This document shows, in pieces, positions 6,688 to 15,002 of a stretch of DNA of 41,083 bases. Source of the DNA: a virus; IMG/VR virus record IMGVR_UViG_3300021952_000010, positions 1 through 41,083 of that record; one strand, 5' to 3'. Position numbers and translations under genes: made by a program. The notes under the pieces are model-generated. The model was given only the letters and a program-made list of their open reading frames with translations. It searched no databases and had not been told where the DNA came from. Numbering within the stretch: the stretch's first letter is position 1; the number at the start of each line of letters is the position of its first letter.

Positions 6688-8093
6688 CAGCAGCTCCTTA
6701 TAGCAATGTTCCCAATGGCCCGGCACCCGGCCAGGTGAACGCAACGGCTAACCGTGTAATCCTCTTCACGCAGGGCCAACCAATTAAACCGCAACACCCC
6801 ATTCCGCTTCTCCATTTCGGTGCAATTGATACCAACCATACCGGTCACATGGGCAAATTTCCGTTTATCGCGGCTGAAGTTTTGTGGTGTTAGCGTGCGG
6901 GCCGTATAGCTCGCCGCATCTGCCTGGGTCGCCGTAATAATGAGGTTATGTCGTTTTTGGGATAGCCCCCGTAGTTGGCTCCAGGTTGCGTCGATCTGTC
7001 CCTGCTCTTCCGCATGGCCACGGGGCGGAGCTAGGATGTCGGCATAGTCAATGACAACCACCTCGGCCACCCACCCCTCCGCATCCCACTGTGATAGCTT
7101 ATCTTCGATATTGGCTACGTTCATTGTACCGGAGGGGTGGGTGGCTAGGCGGAAGTATGATTGGCGGCTGCGGATACGGTGCTGCATGACCTTGTCCGCA
7201 CCGGCTACCACCTCCCTCCAATCAAGGGGTTGCTCCCATGTCCGGGTGTCTTTTTCAATGAATGCCTCTTCGTCCACGGTGCCCAACCGCTGGATCTTGG
7301 TAGGGTATTCGATATGCCCGGCCCGGAGCGGGCGGCGTGCTATGCGGGCGGCGAGCCGTCGGAGCATTTGGTCCTGGGACATATCGCCAATGGAAAAGAA
7401 TGCGCACCGCCGCCGTTGCTCCATCGCTACCCAGGCATTGTCCATCAGGACAAATGACTTGCCCCGCTTCTCCGGTGCCATGTAGGCAATGAGCGAATCC
7501 GGTGCTAGAGCATTACCATAAAACTCACCCAATGCACCGGGGTATGTTATGAGGCTGCCGGCCTGCGTCTCTAGGGCGGCCCGGATAGCTTCCTCATTTT
7601 GCAACACATCCACATACCCACCCACACCAAGGCTGGCCGCGCGGAACCCGGCTATGGCCGTGACCGCCTGTTCCAGGTCCCCGCTATCAATCGCCCCCGT
7701 AATAACCTCGGCCAACCGCTGGGCCCGGGTTTGTGTGAAGTGCTTGCCGGCTATGTCAATGATGTATTCTGCATTGAGTTCTTCTCCGGCCTCATATTCT
7801 TCTGACATGGCCGTAAGGAATCGCTCTACTAAATCTAATGTGTCCTTGTCCCGTTGCTGCCGGCCGCACCAGGCGGCAAACATACCCCGGATATTTGCCC
7901 CGGGTGCTTCCCCGTATCTGCGGAAGTACACCGTACACCACTGACCCACAAGGTTGGCCCACTTACTTGCGAACGGACCCGGTTCGCCCGGTGCCGGCCA
8001 CATACCGGCTATGCGAGCGGTGACCGTGCGACTCACAACCATACCAATGACGATCCGCCGCTCTTCGTCACCACTACGGTCATGGATTTGCAT
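6684..8093 (-). CDS. DnaB-like replicative DNA helicase
   Basis: A 469-residue RecA-fold ATPase. Walker A is APEKRGKS at 206-213 and Walker B VVVIDYAD at about 345-352, followed by a sensor-like ITATQAD, as in DnaB/phage helicases. The N-terminal 200 residues are helical, as expected for the primase-interaction region. Begins at ATG 8093 with GGAGG nine bases upstream, overlapping the end of the initiator gene by 14 bases. It should unwind DNA at the phage fork with the separate primase at 9438-10322. The order initiator-helicase matches many phage replication modules. Confidence 0.85.
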   Translation of the reverse strand: MQIHDRSGDEERRIVIGMVVSRTVTARIAGMWPAPGEPGPFASKWANLVGQWCTVYFRRYGEAPGANIRGMFAAWCGRQQRDKDTLDLVERFLTAMSEEYEAGEELNAEYIIDIAGKHFTQTRAQRLAEVITGAIDSGDLEQAVTAIAGFRAASLGVGGYVDVLQNEEAIRAALETQAGSLITYPGALGEFYGNALAPDSLIAYMAPEKRGKSFVLMDNAWVAMEQRRRCAFFSIGDMSQDQMLRRLAARIARRPLRAGHIEYPTKIQRLGTVDEEAFIEKDTRTWEQPLDWREVVAGADKVMQHRIRSRQSYFRLATHPSGTMNVANIEDKLSQWDAEGWVAEVVVIDYADILAPPRGHAEEQGQIDATWSQLRGLSQKRHNLIITATQADAASYTARTLTPQNFSRDKRKFAHVTGMVGINCTEMEKRNGVLRFNWLALREEDYTVSRCVHLAGCRAIGNIAIRSCW

Positions 8094-9273
8094 TTATGGC
8101 CTCCAGCATCCGGGGCCAATAATCCGCCCGCCCACAATTCACCTCCGCCCAATGTCGTTGCCGCGCCGTGTAATCCGGGTGGTCGTCCCGGAATCGGTAC
8201 CGCCCAAAGTCGGTGTATTCCTTAGTTCTGAAATGGTGGTGGATAGTGCGAAGCCAGTTTTCGGCAAAGTGTGCTTCCGGTTCTAATTGCTCGGATAGCA
8301 TCACACGATACTGGTGAAGGGGTGTGCCCTGTGCTGGTTCAAATATAAGGATTCTATCCTTTAATTCCCGGTATGTGTCCATCGTCCGTTGTATTTCGAT
8401 GCGTAGAACGTCAGAGCTGATCGCACCCCAACCCAACATCGATAGCCGCCGGTAAACTTCTTCTGCTTCCGGGGTTACCACCGGCGCGGCCCCGCCGGCG
8501 CGTTCCATAGCGGCGGTAATGGCATTGAATTTTTGGCGGAAGCCGGCAGCAGATAGTGCCTGGGGCACGTAGGGCCCCCCAATATTCTCACAGTACCAAT
8601 TTAGAACTTCTTGCAGGTGTGGCAGGGGCACTGCGTCCTTGGTCCGGAGGAGGTGGAAGGCACCGGCCCAACCCCTAGCACTATAGCCGCCGGTGGGGTG
8701 GATGGTCTTGAGTAGGGCGGTGCGTAGTTGTTCCTGCAATTGAAGGTCTATAGCCTCGGGTTGGCCCTTTGGTGTTGTTGGTATGAATGGCATCTTTTTT
8801 TGTTTTTTGGGGTTTGGTGGGGTTGGGGTTTGTTCGGTGGTGTTTGTTTGTTCGGTGGTGTTTGTTTGTTCGGGTTGTGTAGCCGGCCCGGTCTGAGCAA
8901 AGCGCTTAGCTTTGCTCTTAAGGTATACTCTTATGTCCACAAATTTGTGGACCCCCCCTCCACAAATTTGTGGTCCTCCTATCGGGGGATTCCACACAGT
9001 CATTATTACCCGTTGATTGGAGTCGTTTGTACCCCGTGCGATGACGTTTAGGCCCTCTAGTTTGGCCAACATTCGCCGTATAGACTCTTCCGAAGTACCC
9101 ATATAGCCGGCGAGGTAGCCGTTAGAGGCAAAGCACCCCTCGCCACTACGGGTGAAGCTGTCGATGATGCCAATGAGGACAAACTCACCGGCGTTGATGT
9201 GCCCCTCCCGCAATAACCCAAAGATTTCCGGCGGATACCAAACCCCACGGAATTGCTGCACCTGGGTTTCCAT
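8080..9273 (-). CDS. Replication initiator / helicase-loader-like protein with N-terminal winged helix
   Basis: A 397-residue protein. Residues about 8-95 read as a RepA-type winged-helix domain (GEFVLIGIIDSF, then SNGYLAGYMGTSEESIRRMLAKLE). Residues about 130-150 carry a Thr/Asn/Glu/Gln repeat encoded by an 18-bp tandem repeat and lead to a Lys/Pro-rich linker. The remainder is helical. Placed directly before the DnaB helicase, like lambda O/P or DnaD/DnaB-loader genes. Two palindromic copies, a tandem repeat and a smaller inverted repeat lie within its own coding sequence, as in lambda O. ATG 9273 follows GAGG. The function is inferred from fold and position. Confidence 0.65.
   Translation of the reverse strand: METQVQQFRGVWYPPEIFGLLREGHINAGEFVLIGIIDSFTRSGEGCFASNGYLAGYMGTSEESIRRMLAKLEGLNVIARGTNDSNQRVIMTVWNPPIGGPQICGGGVHKFVDIRVYLKSKAKRFAQTGPATQPEQTNTTEQTNTTEQTPTPPNPKKQKKMPFIPTTPKGQPEAIDLQLQEQLRTALLKTIHPTGGYSARGWAGAFHLLRTKDAVPLPHLQEVLNWYCENIGGPYVPQALSAAGFRQKFNAITAAMERAGGAAPVVTPEAEEVYRRLSMLGWGAISSDVLRIEIQRTMDTYRELKDRILIFEPAQGTPLHQYRVMLSEQLEPEAHFAENWLRTIHHHFRTKEYTDFGRYRFRDDHPDYTARQRHWAEVNCGRADYWPRMLEAINANP
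8831..8973. repeat. Repeat cluster inside the initiator gene, candidate origin of replication
   Basis: Contains two copies of the palindrome CCACAAATTTGTGG (8937-8950 and 8960-8973; the first extends to 18 bp, 8935-8952), centres 23 bp apart and separated by a C-run. Beside them are an inverted repeat GAGCAAAG/CTTTGCTC (8895-8902/8910-8917) and two tandem 18-bp units starting TGTTCGGTGG (8831-8848, 8849-8866). Clustered palindromes plus iterons within an initiator gene resemble the lambda-type origin. Being in coding sequence, the 18-bp repeats also encode the TNTTEQ repeats. Confidence 0.55.
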
Positions 9274-9312
9274 ACCTCATACCTCACGTCATGTGTAGGT
9301 GGTGTAAATGCC

Positions 9313-9326
9313 TATACGGCCGTATA
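9313..9326. promoter_or_regulatory. 14-bp palindrome upstream of the initiator gene
   Basis: TATACGGCCGTATA is a perfect palindrome 40 bp upstream of the initiator start, in the 164-bp gap between primase and initiator genes (9274-9437). It could be an operator or initiator-binding site for autoregulation. The rest of the gap holds GC-rich imperfect repeats (ACGGCC, GGGCC) and no clear promoter. Confidence 0.45.
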
Positions 9327-9437
9327 AACGTAGCTGTAAAAACTGGCTACCTGTGGGCTATTTACGGCCGCCGGGCCCGTGGTGGGCCGTGTGGTGCGTA
9401 GGCGGGCACTAATTCGCCACCACCTAGCCGGTCATTG

Positions 9438-10322
9438 TTAGGTGTCCCGCAAAAAGTGTTTTCGTAATTGTTTTATTTCCTTGCCACCCGTCCGCTGCAA
9501 ATCCTCCGCTAGATCCTTGGCGTCGATTTCCGCCTCATACGTCTTGCCCGGAAAGGCAGAAAGTGCCATCGCCAATTCACGTGAACGTTTGCGAGCATCC
9601 GCCGCATTATCAAAGCATACAACCCGCGTAGCATACCGGGCGAGCCGGGCGACCTGCGATTGACTAAACCCCGTACCGCAAGTCCCCACAACGCCCGGGC
9701 CACCGGCCCACGCATCCACCGGCCCCTCGACAACGATGGCCGTGTGCCGGGCATAGTCTTCACCATAGAGGATGGTTTTGTGGGGTATTGCTTCATCGGT
9801 AGCCGCCGCCGAACGGTAACGTGTGCTATGCTCATCCGATATACTCCGTGTAGTCCAACTGACCACATCCCCATAGAGGTGGATGGGTATAAAAACACGC
9901 CATTGAAGTTCTTTGGCCAGCCCAATGCCGCCAAGGCCCCATAATTTGACGAGTGCCCCGGGGTCAAAGCCGCGCGAGCGTAGGTACCGGGTGTGGGCCG
10001 GTAGGAGCTCACCCACACCCGCCGGCAATTTTAATGTGCCGCGAGGCCGCGAGGCCGCCCGTTCGCGTATGATGCCGGCTAGTGCCTGCCTGGTTTCTGT
10101 GCGGCTGGCCCCCGTTACCGTTTCAAAGAACCGCAGTAGGTCCACCCGGCCGCATTGCCAGCAGTTCGTGTAGTGGTGGGCTAGGTTGTACCCGAGCCGC
10201 CACCGGCCGCTGTTGGGCGAGCAGTTAGGGCAGTCTAGCTGCAACCACCCGGGGCGGCAGTGCTCGTGCCCCTCGGCTATGTAGGGGATATTGTAGCGGT
10301 CTAGGATGTCACGGAAGTTCAC
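9438..10322 (-). CDS. DNA primase (CHC2-type zinc finger plus Toprim)
   Basis: A 294-residue protein. The N-terminal zinc ribbon has CPNC (about 31-34) and CWQC (about 54-57). The Toprim domain begins with VVEGPVDAW near residue 197 and continues with VVCFDNAADARKRS, where the second acidic motif is FDNAAD rather than a clean DxD. The linker between is short, as in compact phage primases. Starts at GTG 10322, overlapping the previous stop as GTGA, with AAGGA upstream. It should make RNA primers for the DnaB-like helicase fork. Confidence 0.85.
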   Translation of the reverse strand: MNFRDILDRYNIPYIAEGHEHCRPGWLQLDCPNCSPNSGRWRLGYNLAHHYTNCWQCGRVDLLRFFETVTGASRTETRQALAGIIRERAASRPRGTLKLPAGVGELLPAHTRYLRSRGFDPGALVKLWGLGGIGLAKELQWRVFIPIHLYGDVVSWTTRSISDEHSTRYRSAAATDEAIPHKTILYGEDYARHTAIVVEGPVDAWAGGPGVVGTCGTGFSQSQVARLARYATRVVCFDNAADARKRSRELAMALSAFPGKTYEAEIDAKDLAEDLQRTGGKEIKQLRKHFLRDT

Positions 10323-10654
10323 ACACCCATCCTTGTATTGAGCACGGCGGCTACCCGGGGGTCGGCGGCCCGTTGCAGGCCCCGGCTAACCTTAGCCCGT
10401 TCTTCGTTTGTGGCCCGCGCCTCGGCCGCCGTGGGGCTAAAATCGGCACCGGTCTCCGGTGGGTGGCCGTTGTAGATTTCAAGCCGGATGCCCCGCTGTA
10501 CGCACTTGGCCATAAGGAACACAATAGCGTCCATCATACTAATGTTGCGGCGGTGGCAGTAGCTCTTGAACGCCTGGTGGACCATAGGCGGTATGCCCCG
10601 CACATTGATTGCGTGCCCGTTACTTCTGGACACGTTTCTTCTTGGTCGTGGCAC
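10319..10654 (-). CDS. Ribbon-helix-helix-like small protein (111 aa)
   Basis: GTG 10654 has GGAG eight bases upstream. After a basic N-terminus, INVRGIPPMVHQAFKSYC followed by helices resembles an Arc/CopG-type ribbon-helix-helix (strand, helix, turn, helix). The C-terminal third is Ala/Arg-rich and helical. It overlaps the helicase gene by 35 bases and is coupled to the primase. A transcriptional repressor or DNA-binding accessory role is plausible; the fold call is tentative. Confidence 0.55.
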   Translation of the reverse strand: MPRPRRNVSRSNGHAINVRGIPPMVHQAFKSYCHRRNISMMDAIVFLMAKCVQRGIRLEIYNGHPPETGADFSPTAAEARATNEERAKVSRGLQRAADPRVAAVLNTRMGV

Positions 10655-12026
10655 GGCTTCTACTCCTTGTTTGTATTTTCTCTACCAATAGGTTCAGGAT
10701 ATTGAGGGAGCCGTTATTGGACCCGTCGAACACCTGGTCAAAATTACCCTGCTTGCCCTGCACCACTTCCGCCAGATCTTCGTCTACCGTACCCTCGGCA
10801 ATAAGGTAGTAGATGAATACGTTTTTAGTTTGGCCGATGCGGTGGATGCGGTCCTCGGCCTGGCTGTGCCGGCCTGGCACACTATCCAACTCACAAAATA
10901 ATGCGGAAGAAGCGGACGTGAGTGTAATACCCACACCGCCACTACGGATTTGTATGAAACAGAATATTGATTTCTTGTCCCGTTGAAACTGGTCAACCGC
11001 CGCCTGGCGAGCCTCGCCGGTAACCGTACCATCGATATGCACGGCCACCTTGCCAAAGTGTTTTATCAGCACTTCCATGAGTTTACGGTGATAGGTAAAC
11101 ACCACGAGTTTCTCGTTTGTGGTGGCTTGCCAGTTTTTGAGCCACTCCTTGATAGCCGCTACCTTCCCCCGTGCCGCGAGTTGCCGCAGGTAGGTAACAC
11201 GGGTCACCGCTTCCGCGCGGGCCGCCCGCTCGGCACGGGCAATATCCACACCACCCAACCAACCAAGGAAGTCACCCTCGGCGTGTTCATACTCTTCTCG
11301 GTTAGTAAGGGGCACCACCTGCACGCTACGGGTCTTGGGTGGTAGGTCCCTAGCAACCTCTACCTTTAGCCGCCGAACCATCATGTGTTCCCGTAGCAGG
11401 GTATTTAACCCCTCGAGGTTGGTGGCCCCGTTGTACGTCCAGCCCCACGGTTGTTTCTTGGGGGCGCAATACTCGACGGCATACTGCGGGAAGCTGGGAA
11501 ATAAATCCGGCCGCACTATATTGAGCGTGGGCCATAACTCCCGTGGGTAGTTCATGAACGGGGTGCCGGACATGGCTACCCGGTGCGGGATGTGCCGCGA
11601 GAGTTCTTTGGCCGCCTGCGTCCATCCGGTTTCCCGGTTGCCAAGGTTCTGTGATTCGTCGAACCAGATGCTGCCGGCACCCAGCATATAGAGCCACTCA
11701 AACCAATTATCGAGAATGTCATAATTGATGACATATATGTGGTGGGTTTCAGTCAACTGGACCCCGGGGCGGGGAGGGCGGCGGCCACTACATACCGCCG
11801 CCCTCATCCCCACATGGTATGCCGCCTCGCGTTGCCAGTTGATTTTCACAATTGCCGGGCAGACTACAATTGCCGGCCAGTATGCCTGGTTACGGCGGAT
11901 AGTCCATAACGCCTGGACGGTCTTGCCAAGGCCCTGTTCATCGAATAACAGGGCCTTGCCCCCAAATTGCTCAATCATCCGCACGCCTTCCCGTTGGTAT
12001 GGTAGGGCGGTGGGCCGTTTATTCAT
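10620..12026 (-). CDS. SNF2-family DEAD/H helicase-like ATPase
   Basis: A 468-residue SF2 protein with all main motifs: I DEQGLGKT (near 29-36), II DESQ, III MSGTPF, V RSGGVGITLTSAS and VI QAEDRIHRIGQTK. Length and layout match phage SNF2 proteins without extra domains. These translocate on double-stranded DNA and are common in phage replication or recombination modules. ATG 12026 overlaps the previous stop (ATGA). Motif II is DESQ rather than DEAH, as in related phage enzymes. Confidence 0.88.
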   Translation of the reverse strand: MNKRPTALPYQREGVRMIEQFGGKALLFDEQGLGKTVQALWTIRRNQAYWPAIVVCPAIVKINWQREAAYHVGMRAAVCSGRRPPRPGVQLTETHHIYVINYDILDNWFEWLYMLGAGSIWFDESQNLGNRETGWTQAAKELSRHIPHRVAMSGTPFMNYPRELWPTLNIVRPDLFPSFPQYAVEYCAPKKQPWGWTYNGATNLEGLNTLLREHMMVRRLKVEVARDLPPKTRSVQVVPLTNREEYEHAEGDFLGWLGGVDIARAERAARAEAVTRVTYLRQLAARGKVAAIKEWLKNWQATTNEKLVVFTYHRKLMEVLIKHFGKVAVHIDGTVTGEARQAAVDQFQRDKKSIFCFIQIRSGGVGITLTSASSALFCELDSVPGRHSQAEDRIHRIGQTKNVFIYYLIAEGTVDEDLAEVVQGKQGNFDQVFDGSNNGSLNILNLLVEKIQTRSRSRATTKKKRVQK

Positions 12027-12274
12027 AGTGGTAGATTCATCTGGTTGGGTGTATCAAGGGACTTTGCGGTTTGCGCAACTCTTTCTCGTAGCTGCCGTTC
12101 CTCGGTATGTCGTATATAGAATTCCGGTTCCAGATCATTCTGGATAAGAGCTCGTGACAATAACTCATCGTCCGGCGCGAGTAAAAGGGCTTTGTAGATA
12201 GCCGTTTCGGACCAGGGGTAGCGGCAGTCCTTTGATAGTACACCGGCACGTATTCTTATTTGTTCGTCATTCAT
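12023..12274 (-). CDS. Hypothetical protein (83 aa)
   Basis: ATG 12274 has AGGAG nine bases upstream; the stop overlaps the SNF2 start. It is a helical, acidic protein with conspicuous ELLSRALIQNDLEPEFYI and QLRERVAQT segments. It is not recognised. Tight coupling suggests it is made with the SNF2 helicase. Confidence 0.65.
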   Translation of the reverse strand: MNDEQIRIRAGVLSKDCRYPWSETAIYKALLLAPDDELLSRALIQNDLEPEFYIRHTEERQLRERVAQTAKSLDTPNQMNLPL

Positions 12275-12286
12275 GGTAGGGGGCTC

Positions 12287-12838
12287 CTAGTAGGTAAGGG
12301 CCTGCGAAACTTCTTCGAACGCCGCAGCAATGCGGGCGGCCGACCAGGCCGCCGCCCGCAGGTATATGCGGAGGCAGGCACGGAAGTTGTGTGGCTTACC
12401 GCCGCGCCGTTCCGCCGCTGCCGCGAGATCGTCGGGCGGGTTGATGCACAGGTTAGCCACATATTGCACGTCCGGGGTGTGGCCTTCGAGTAACTCGGCA
12501 ACCGTGAAGCGAGGCGGGCGGGTCGCCGCATGTTCGAGCCCGTGGTCGCTACGGGCTCGCTTGGTTTGGGTGCGCCATGACATTTCTGTCCGCATAGCGT
12601 CGTACAGTTCCATCCACACCCAATTTCGCACCCACGGTTCCCAGGCCACGTTGTCGGGTTTACCCTTCCCCATACCACGGAGGAAGGCGTGCTGGGCATC
12701 CATTTGAAGGGTGGGAAGGTGGCCGCCGTACCGCCGCCAAAAACGGAAGGCGGTTACTTCAATCAGCTCGCGGTGTGTTTCATACACCTCGGTGATATAG
12801 CTATTATCAATAACGGTGTTAGTGGCATGTGCAATCAT
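12287..12838 (-). CDS. Sigma-70-like protein (putative)
   Basis: A 183-residue protein. Residues about 20-85 fit sigma-70 region 2 in layout: a helix with FRFWRRYGG, then LQMDAQHAFLRGM (compare DLxQEAxLAFLRAx) and WEPWVRNWVWMELYDAMR (compare FSTWVxxxVxxxLxDxxR). The end, ACLRIYLRAAAWSAARIAAAFEEV, could be a region 4-type helix-turn-helix. It would redirect host RNA polymerase to phage promoters. ATG 12838 follows AGGA. The match is a pattern judgement and needs a profile search. Confidence 0.55.
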   Translation of the reverse strand: MIAHATNTVIDNSYITEVYETHRELIEVTAFRFWRRYGGHLPTLQMDAQHAFLRGMGKGKPDNVAWEPWVRNWVWMELYDAMRTEMSWRTQTKRARSDHGLEHAATRPPRFTVAELLEGHTPDVQYVANLCINPPDDLAAAAERRGGKPHNFRACLRIYLRAAAWSAARIAAAFEEVSQALTY

Positions 12839-12881
12839 TGCAGGAAAGTCCTGGGGCTACGGGGTTATGGGTTGGGTTGGG

Positions 12882-13865
12882 TTACATTGTCTCGCCGGTT
12901 TCTTCCTCCTTATCAAAACCCGGCGGTCGGGGGATCGTGTCGGCGGCCGTCTTGGCATCGCCCTTAAGGAAAACAAGGATGTTTTGGTGACTCTTTACTA
13001 CCTTGCGGTGGCCACGGATGAATGTGTTGTTGGCCCGCATGGCGGCCGAGCCTACGGCATTCACAAGGATAATTTCGTTGTACAGCTCCAAGCCGTTGTT
13101 TTGGAAGGCGCGGATTGTATCACCTACCAAGTCCCGCATCTGCCTGTCCCTAGGGTCTTTGTCGCGGAAGTTGGCTACTACAAAGCAGGCGAAGCGGTCA
13201 TTCTTTAATTTGGCACAGGCCGCCGCGATGATGCAGTTGTACAACTTATTGAAATCACGGTATGGCATTGTGCTTAGGTCGCGGGTGTCTTCGCTATAGC
13301 ACTCCAGGTTTCCATAGGGTGGGCAGGAGAAAATAAAGTCGGCCTGTGGGGCCTGGGAGGGCACTTCCACCAGGCTATCGCCGCACACCCACTTTGGCCG
13401 GTAATTGCCCCGGGTCGTGGGGCCAACCTGGTCGCGGTTAGCGGCCACCTGGTCGGCACGTAGGTCGCAACCCCAATAACGGTAGCCTAGCACGCTGGCC
13501 ACAATGCCACGCACCGAGCCGCCCGCAAACGGGTCGACAATAACACCACCCGGCCGGCACCACCAGCTATAACACAATTCACACACCACCGGATCAAAGA
13601 TGGATGTCTGCGCCCGTATTTTGTTGCCGGTTGAGCCGTCGCTCAGATAGATGGGGATGTTGAATGTGAGTTTGTCGTCACGGCCCGTCTCGCTCTGGAT
13701 ACCCAACGATAACCACCGCCGCTTACGGTCCTGCCAAAAACCCTCGCGGGTGTTCCACACGCTAAAGGGTGCCATAAGGAAGCGATCATTGAGGGGGCCG
13801 CGCGAGGCCGGCGCGAGCGGTGCTACGAGCCCCTGCCCGTATAGCTTGCCGTTTAGTTCTGTCAT
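12882..13865 (-). CDS. DNA methyltransferase (N4-cytosine/N6-adenine type)
   Basis: A 327-residue SAM-dependent DNA methylase. The catalytic motif IV is SCPPYG (near residue 185), and the SAM-binding motif I is VDPFAGGSVRG (near 113). The first 60 residues carry FSVWNTREGFWQDRKRRWLSLGI, a stretch I associate with phage methylases linked to ParB-like proteins. The order of motif I before IV gives a beta/alpha-type arrangement. No restriction enzyme gene lies beside it, so it probably protects phage DNA or regulates. ATG 13865 overlaps the GNAT stop (ATGA). Confidence 0.85.
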   Translation of the reverse strand: MTELNGKLYGQGLVAPLAPASRGPLNDRFLMAPFSVWNTREGFWQDRKRRWLSLGIQSETGRDDKLTFNIPIYLSDGSTGNKIRAQTSIFDPVVCELCYSWWCRPGGVIVDPFAGGSVRGIVASVLGYRYWGCDLRADQVAANRDQVGPTTRGNYRPKWVCGDSLVEVPSQAPQADFIFSCPPYGNLECYSEDTRDLSTMPYRDFNKLYNCIIAAACAKLKNDRFACFVVANFRDKDPRDRQMRDLVGDTIRAFQNNGLELYNEIILVNAVGSAAMRANNTFIRGHRKVVKSHQNILVFLKGDAKTAADTIPRPPGFDKEEETGETM

Positions 13866-14191
13866 TGTGGTTCACGCACCATTCTGAGGGATGTTGAATT
13901 ACGAGCGGCGAAGCCATACCGGCCGTACCACTCCCGTAGCTGGTCTGCCGTCAACCCATCGCCGCGAGGGTCGATGGTAAGGGTAGCCCGTTGGCCGTTT
14001 CGGTCTGCCCATTCGGTTAATTCCTGCAGCATCTCGGACGCTAGCCCATTGCCCCGGTGGCGCGGGTCCACCCACACATCTTCCACATAAATGACCTGCT
14101 TATTTTCCGAGTAGATGATATGGGCTATTTCTGGGCCGCCTGTGCAGGAGGGTGTAGCGTCGTTATACTTAGCGATCCGTCGCTCTCGCAT
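13862..14191 (-). CDS. GNAT-family N-acetyltransferase (109 aa)
   Basis: Residues about 30-100 contain the GNAT core: strand IYVEDVWVDPRHRGNGLAS with the acetyl-CoA loop RHRGNGLA, a following helix, a strand, and the terminal WYGRYGF. The N-terminal strands are short, so it is a minimal GNAT. Directly coupled to the DNA methyltransferase. The Mu Mom DNA-modification enzyme is also of GNAT type, so a DNA-modifying partner is conceivable; acetylation of a host protein or an antibiotic-like molecule is equally possible. Confidence 0.85.
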   Translation of the reverse strand: MRERRIAKYNDATPSCTGGPEIAHIIYSENKQVIYVEDVWVDPRHRGNGLASEMLQELTEWADRNGQRATLTIDPRGDGLTADQLREWYGRYGFAARNSTSLRMVREPQ

Positions 14192-14195
14192 GTTA

Positions 14196-14666
14196 TTAGA
14201 ACCCCGGGTTGCAGTTGGTTAGTTGTTCCTTGAGGTTTTCGATATCCGGGGTGTTGCCCGGATCTTCTGTTTCGATGTCAACACACCCCAACTCCGTTGC
14301 CCACGTCTGCAGGCTATCAATTCGTTCCTGCAACAATTGCCCGGTATCGCCCTGTTGCAACCCTTCGGGCATATTGTCGAATTTTTCTTGTTGTTCACTT
14401 TCTAGTTCATTGATCTGCTCAACCATTGTGTCTCGCAGGGCAGCCACATCTTCCGCAGTTTCGCACTCCGATTCCTCTATCATCTCTTCGATTTGGTAGG
14501 CCGTCTGTAAAAACTCTGATGAGGTTAGTTGGGATGGTTTAGGGTACACCTTACTGCGTTGCGGCCGTTGTCGATAGAGCGACCAAACGTAATGTTCTTC
14601 ACCCCGGAGGATGCCGAACTGAGGGTAGTCCCGGGCTGCCCGTACCTTTTCGACTTTAGTTGCCAT
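14196..14666 (-). CDS. Hypothetical coiled-coil protein (156 aa)
   Basis: ATG 14666 has AGGA nine bases upstream; an ATG at 14675 is too close to it. The first 50 residues contain aromatic and basic positions (HYVWSLYRQRPQR), and residues about 50-125 are Glu/Gln-rich with heptads typical of a coiled coil. The acidic tail ends NPGF. Unknown family. Confidence 0.6.
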   Translation of the reverse strand: MATKVEKVRAARDYPQFGILRGEEHYVWSLYRQRPQRSKVYPKPSQLTSSEFLQTAYQIEEMIEESECETAEDVAALRDTMVEQINELESEQQEKFDNMPEGLQQGDTGQLLQERIDSLQTWATELGCVDIETEDPGNTPDIENLKEQLTNCNPGF

Positions 14667-14677
14667 TATTTCCATTC

Positions 14678-14917
14678 CTAGGGGATATTGTATTTTTCCT
14701 TGATTGCCGCGATGGCGGCTGCAAATAACTGCGACGGGTCGTAACCCATTGCCTCGTAGGTGCCCTTGTTTGTGATGGCCGCCCAGCCCCGTGTGATTGC
14801 GGCGGCATGGGCTCCATTGCCGAGGCCCCGCATGCCCCAACCAGCGGCGAGTTTGAGTGCTCCACGCTGGTCACCGGCTGCCATCATCTTCTTCAGTTTG
14901 GATAGTTTTGTTTCCAT
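14678..14917 (-). CDS. Small phage protein (79 aa), own promoter
   Basis: Starts at ATG 14917. Begins METKLSKLKKMMAAGD, then KLAAGWGMRGLG, ITRGWAAIT and YDPSQLFAAAIAAIKEKY: an arrangement I recall from small conserved phage proteins of unknown function. No ribosome site is evident, but 11 bases upstream of the start is a promoter (TTGCGT-17-TATAGT) with an operator inside. So it is probably the first gene of a separate early transcript, with a very short leader. Confidence 0.65.
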   Translation of the reverse strand: METKLSKLKKMMAAGDQRGALKLAAGWGMRGLGNGAHAAAITRGWAAITNKGTYEAMGYDPSQLFAAAIAAIKEKYNIP

Positions 14918-14927
14918 GTGTGGTACC

Positions 14928-14956
14928 ACTATAGCAATGTAATAAACATTACGCAA
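14928..14956 (-). promoter_or_regulatory. Promoter with overlapping operator
   Basis: Read leftward: TTGCGT (14956-14951) and TATAGT (14933-14928) with 17-bp spacing. The operator-like GTAATAAACATTAC (14939-14952) lies between and over these boxes. The same core occurs in the inverted repeat at 18,212-18,235, so one repressor could control both. Confidence 0.6.
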
Positions 14957-15002
14957 TATCGCAATTGCGGCCGGTGTGTGTAGCGTTTCACAAAAGACTC
15001 CA

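Noticed and set aside
8831-8973. CRISPR-like array
   Set aside because: The 18-bp tandem units have no spacers and encode an in-frame amino-acid repeat; palindromes are only two copies.
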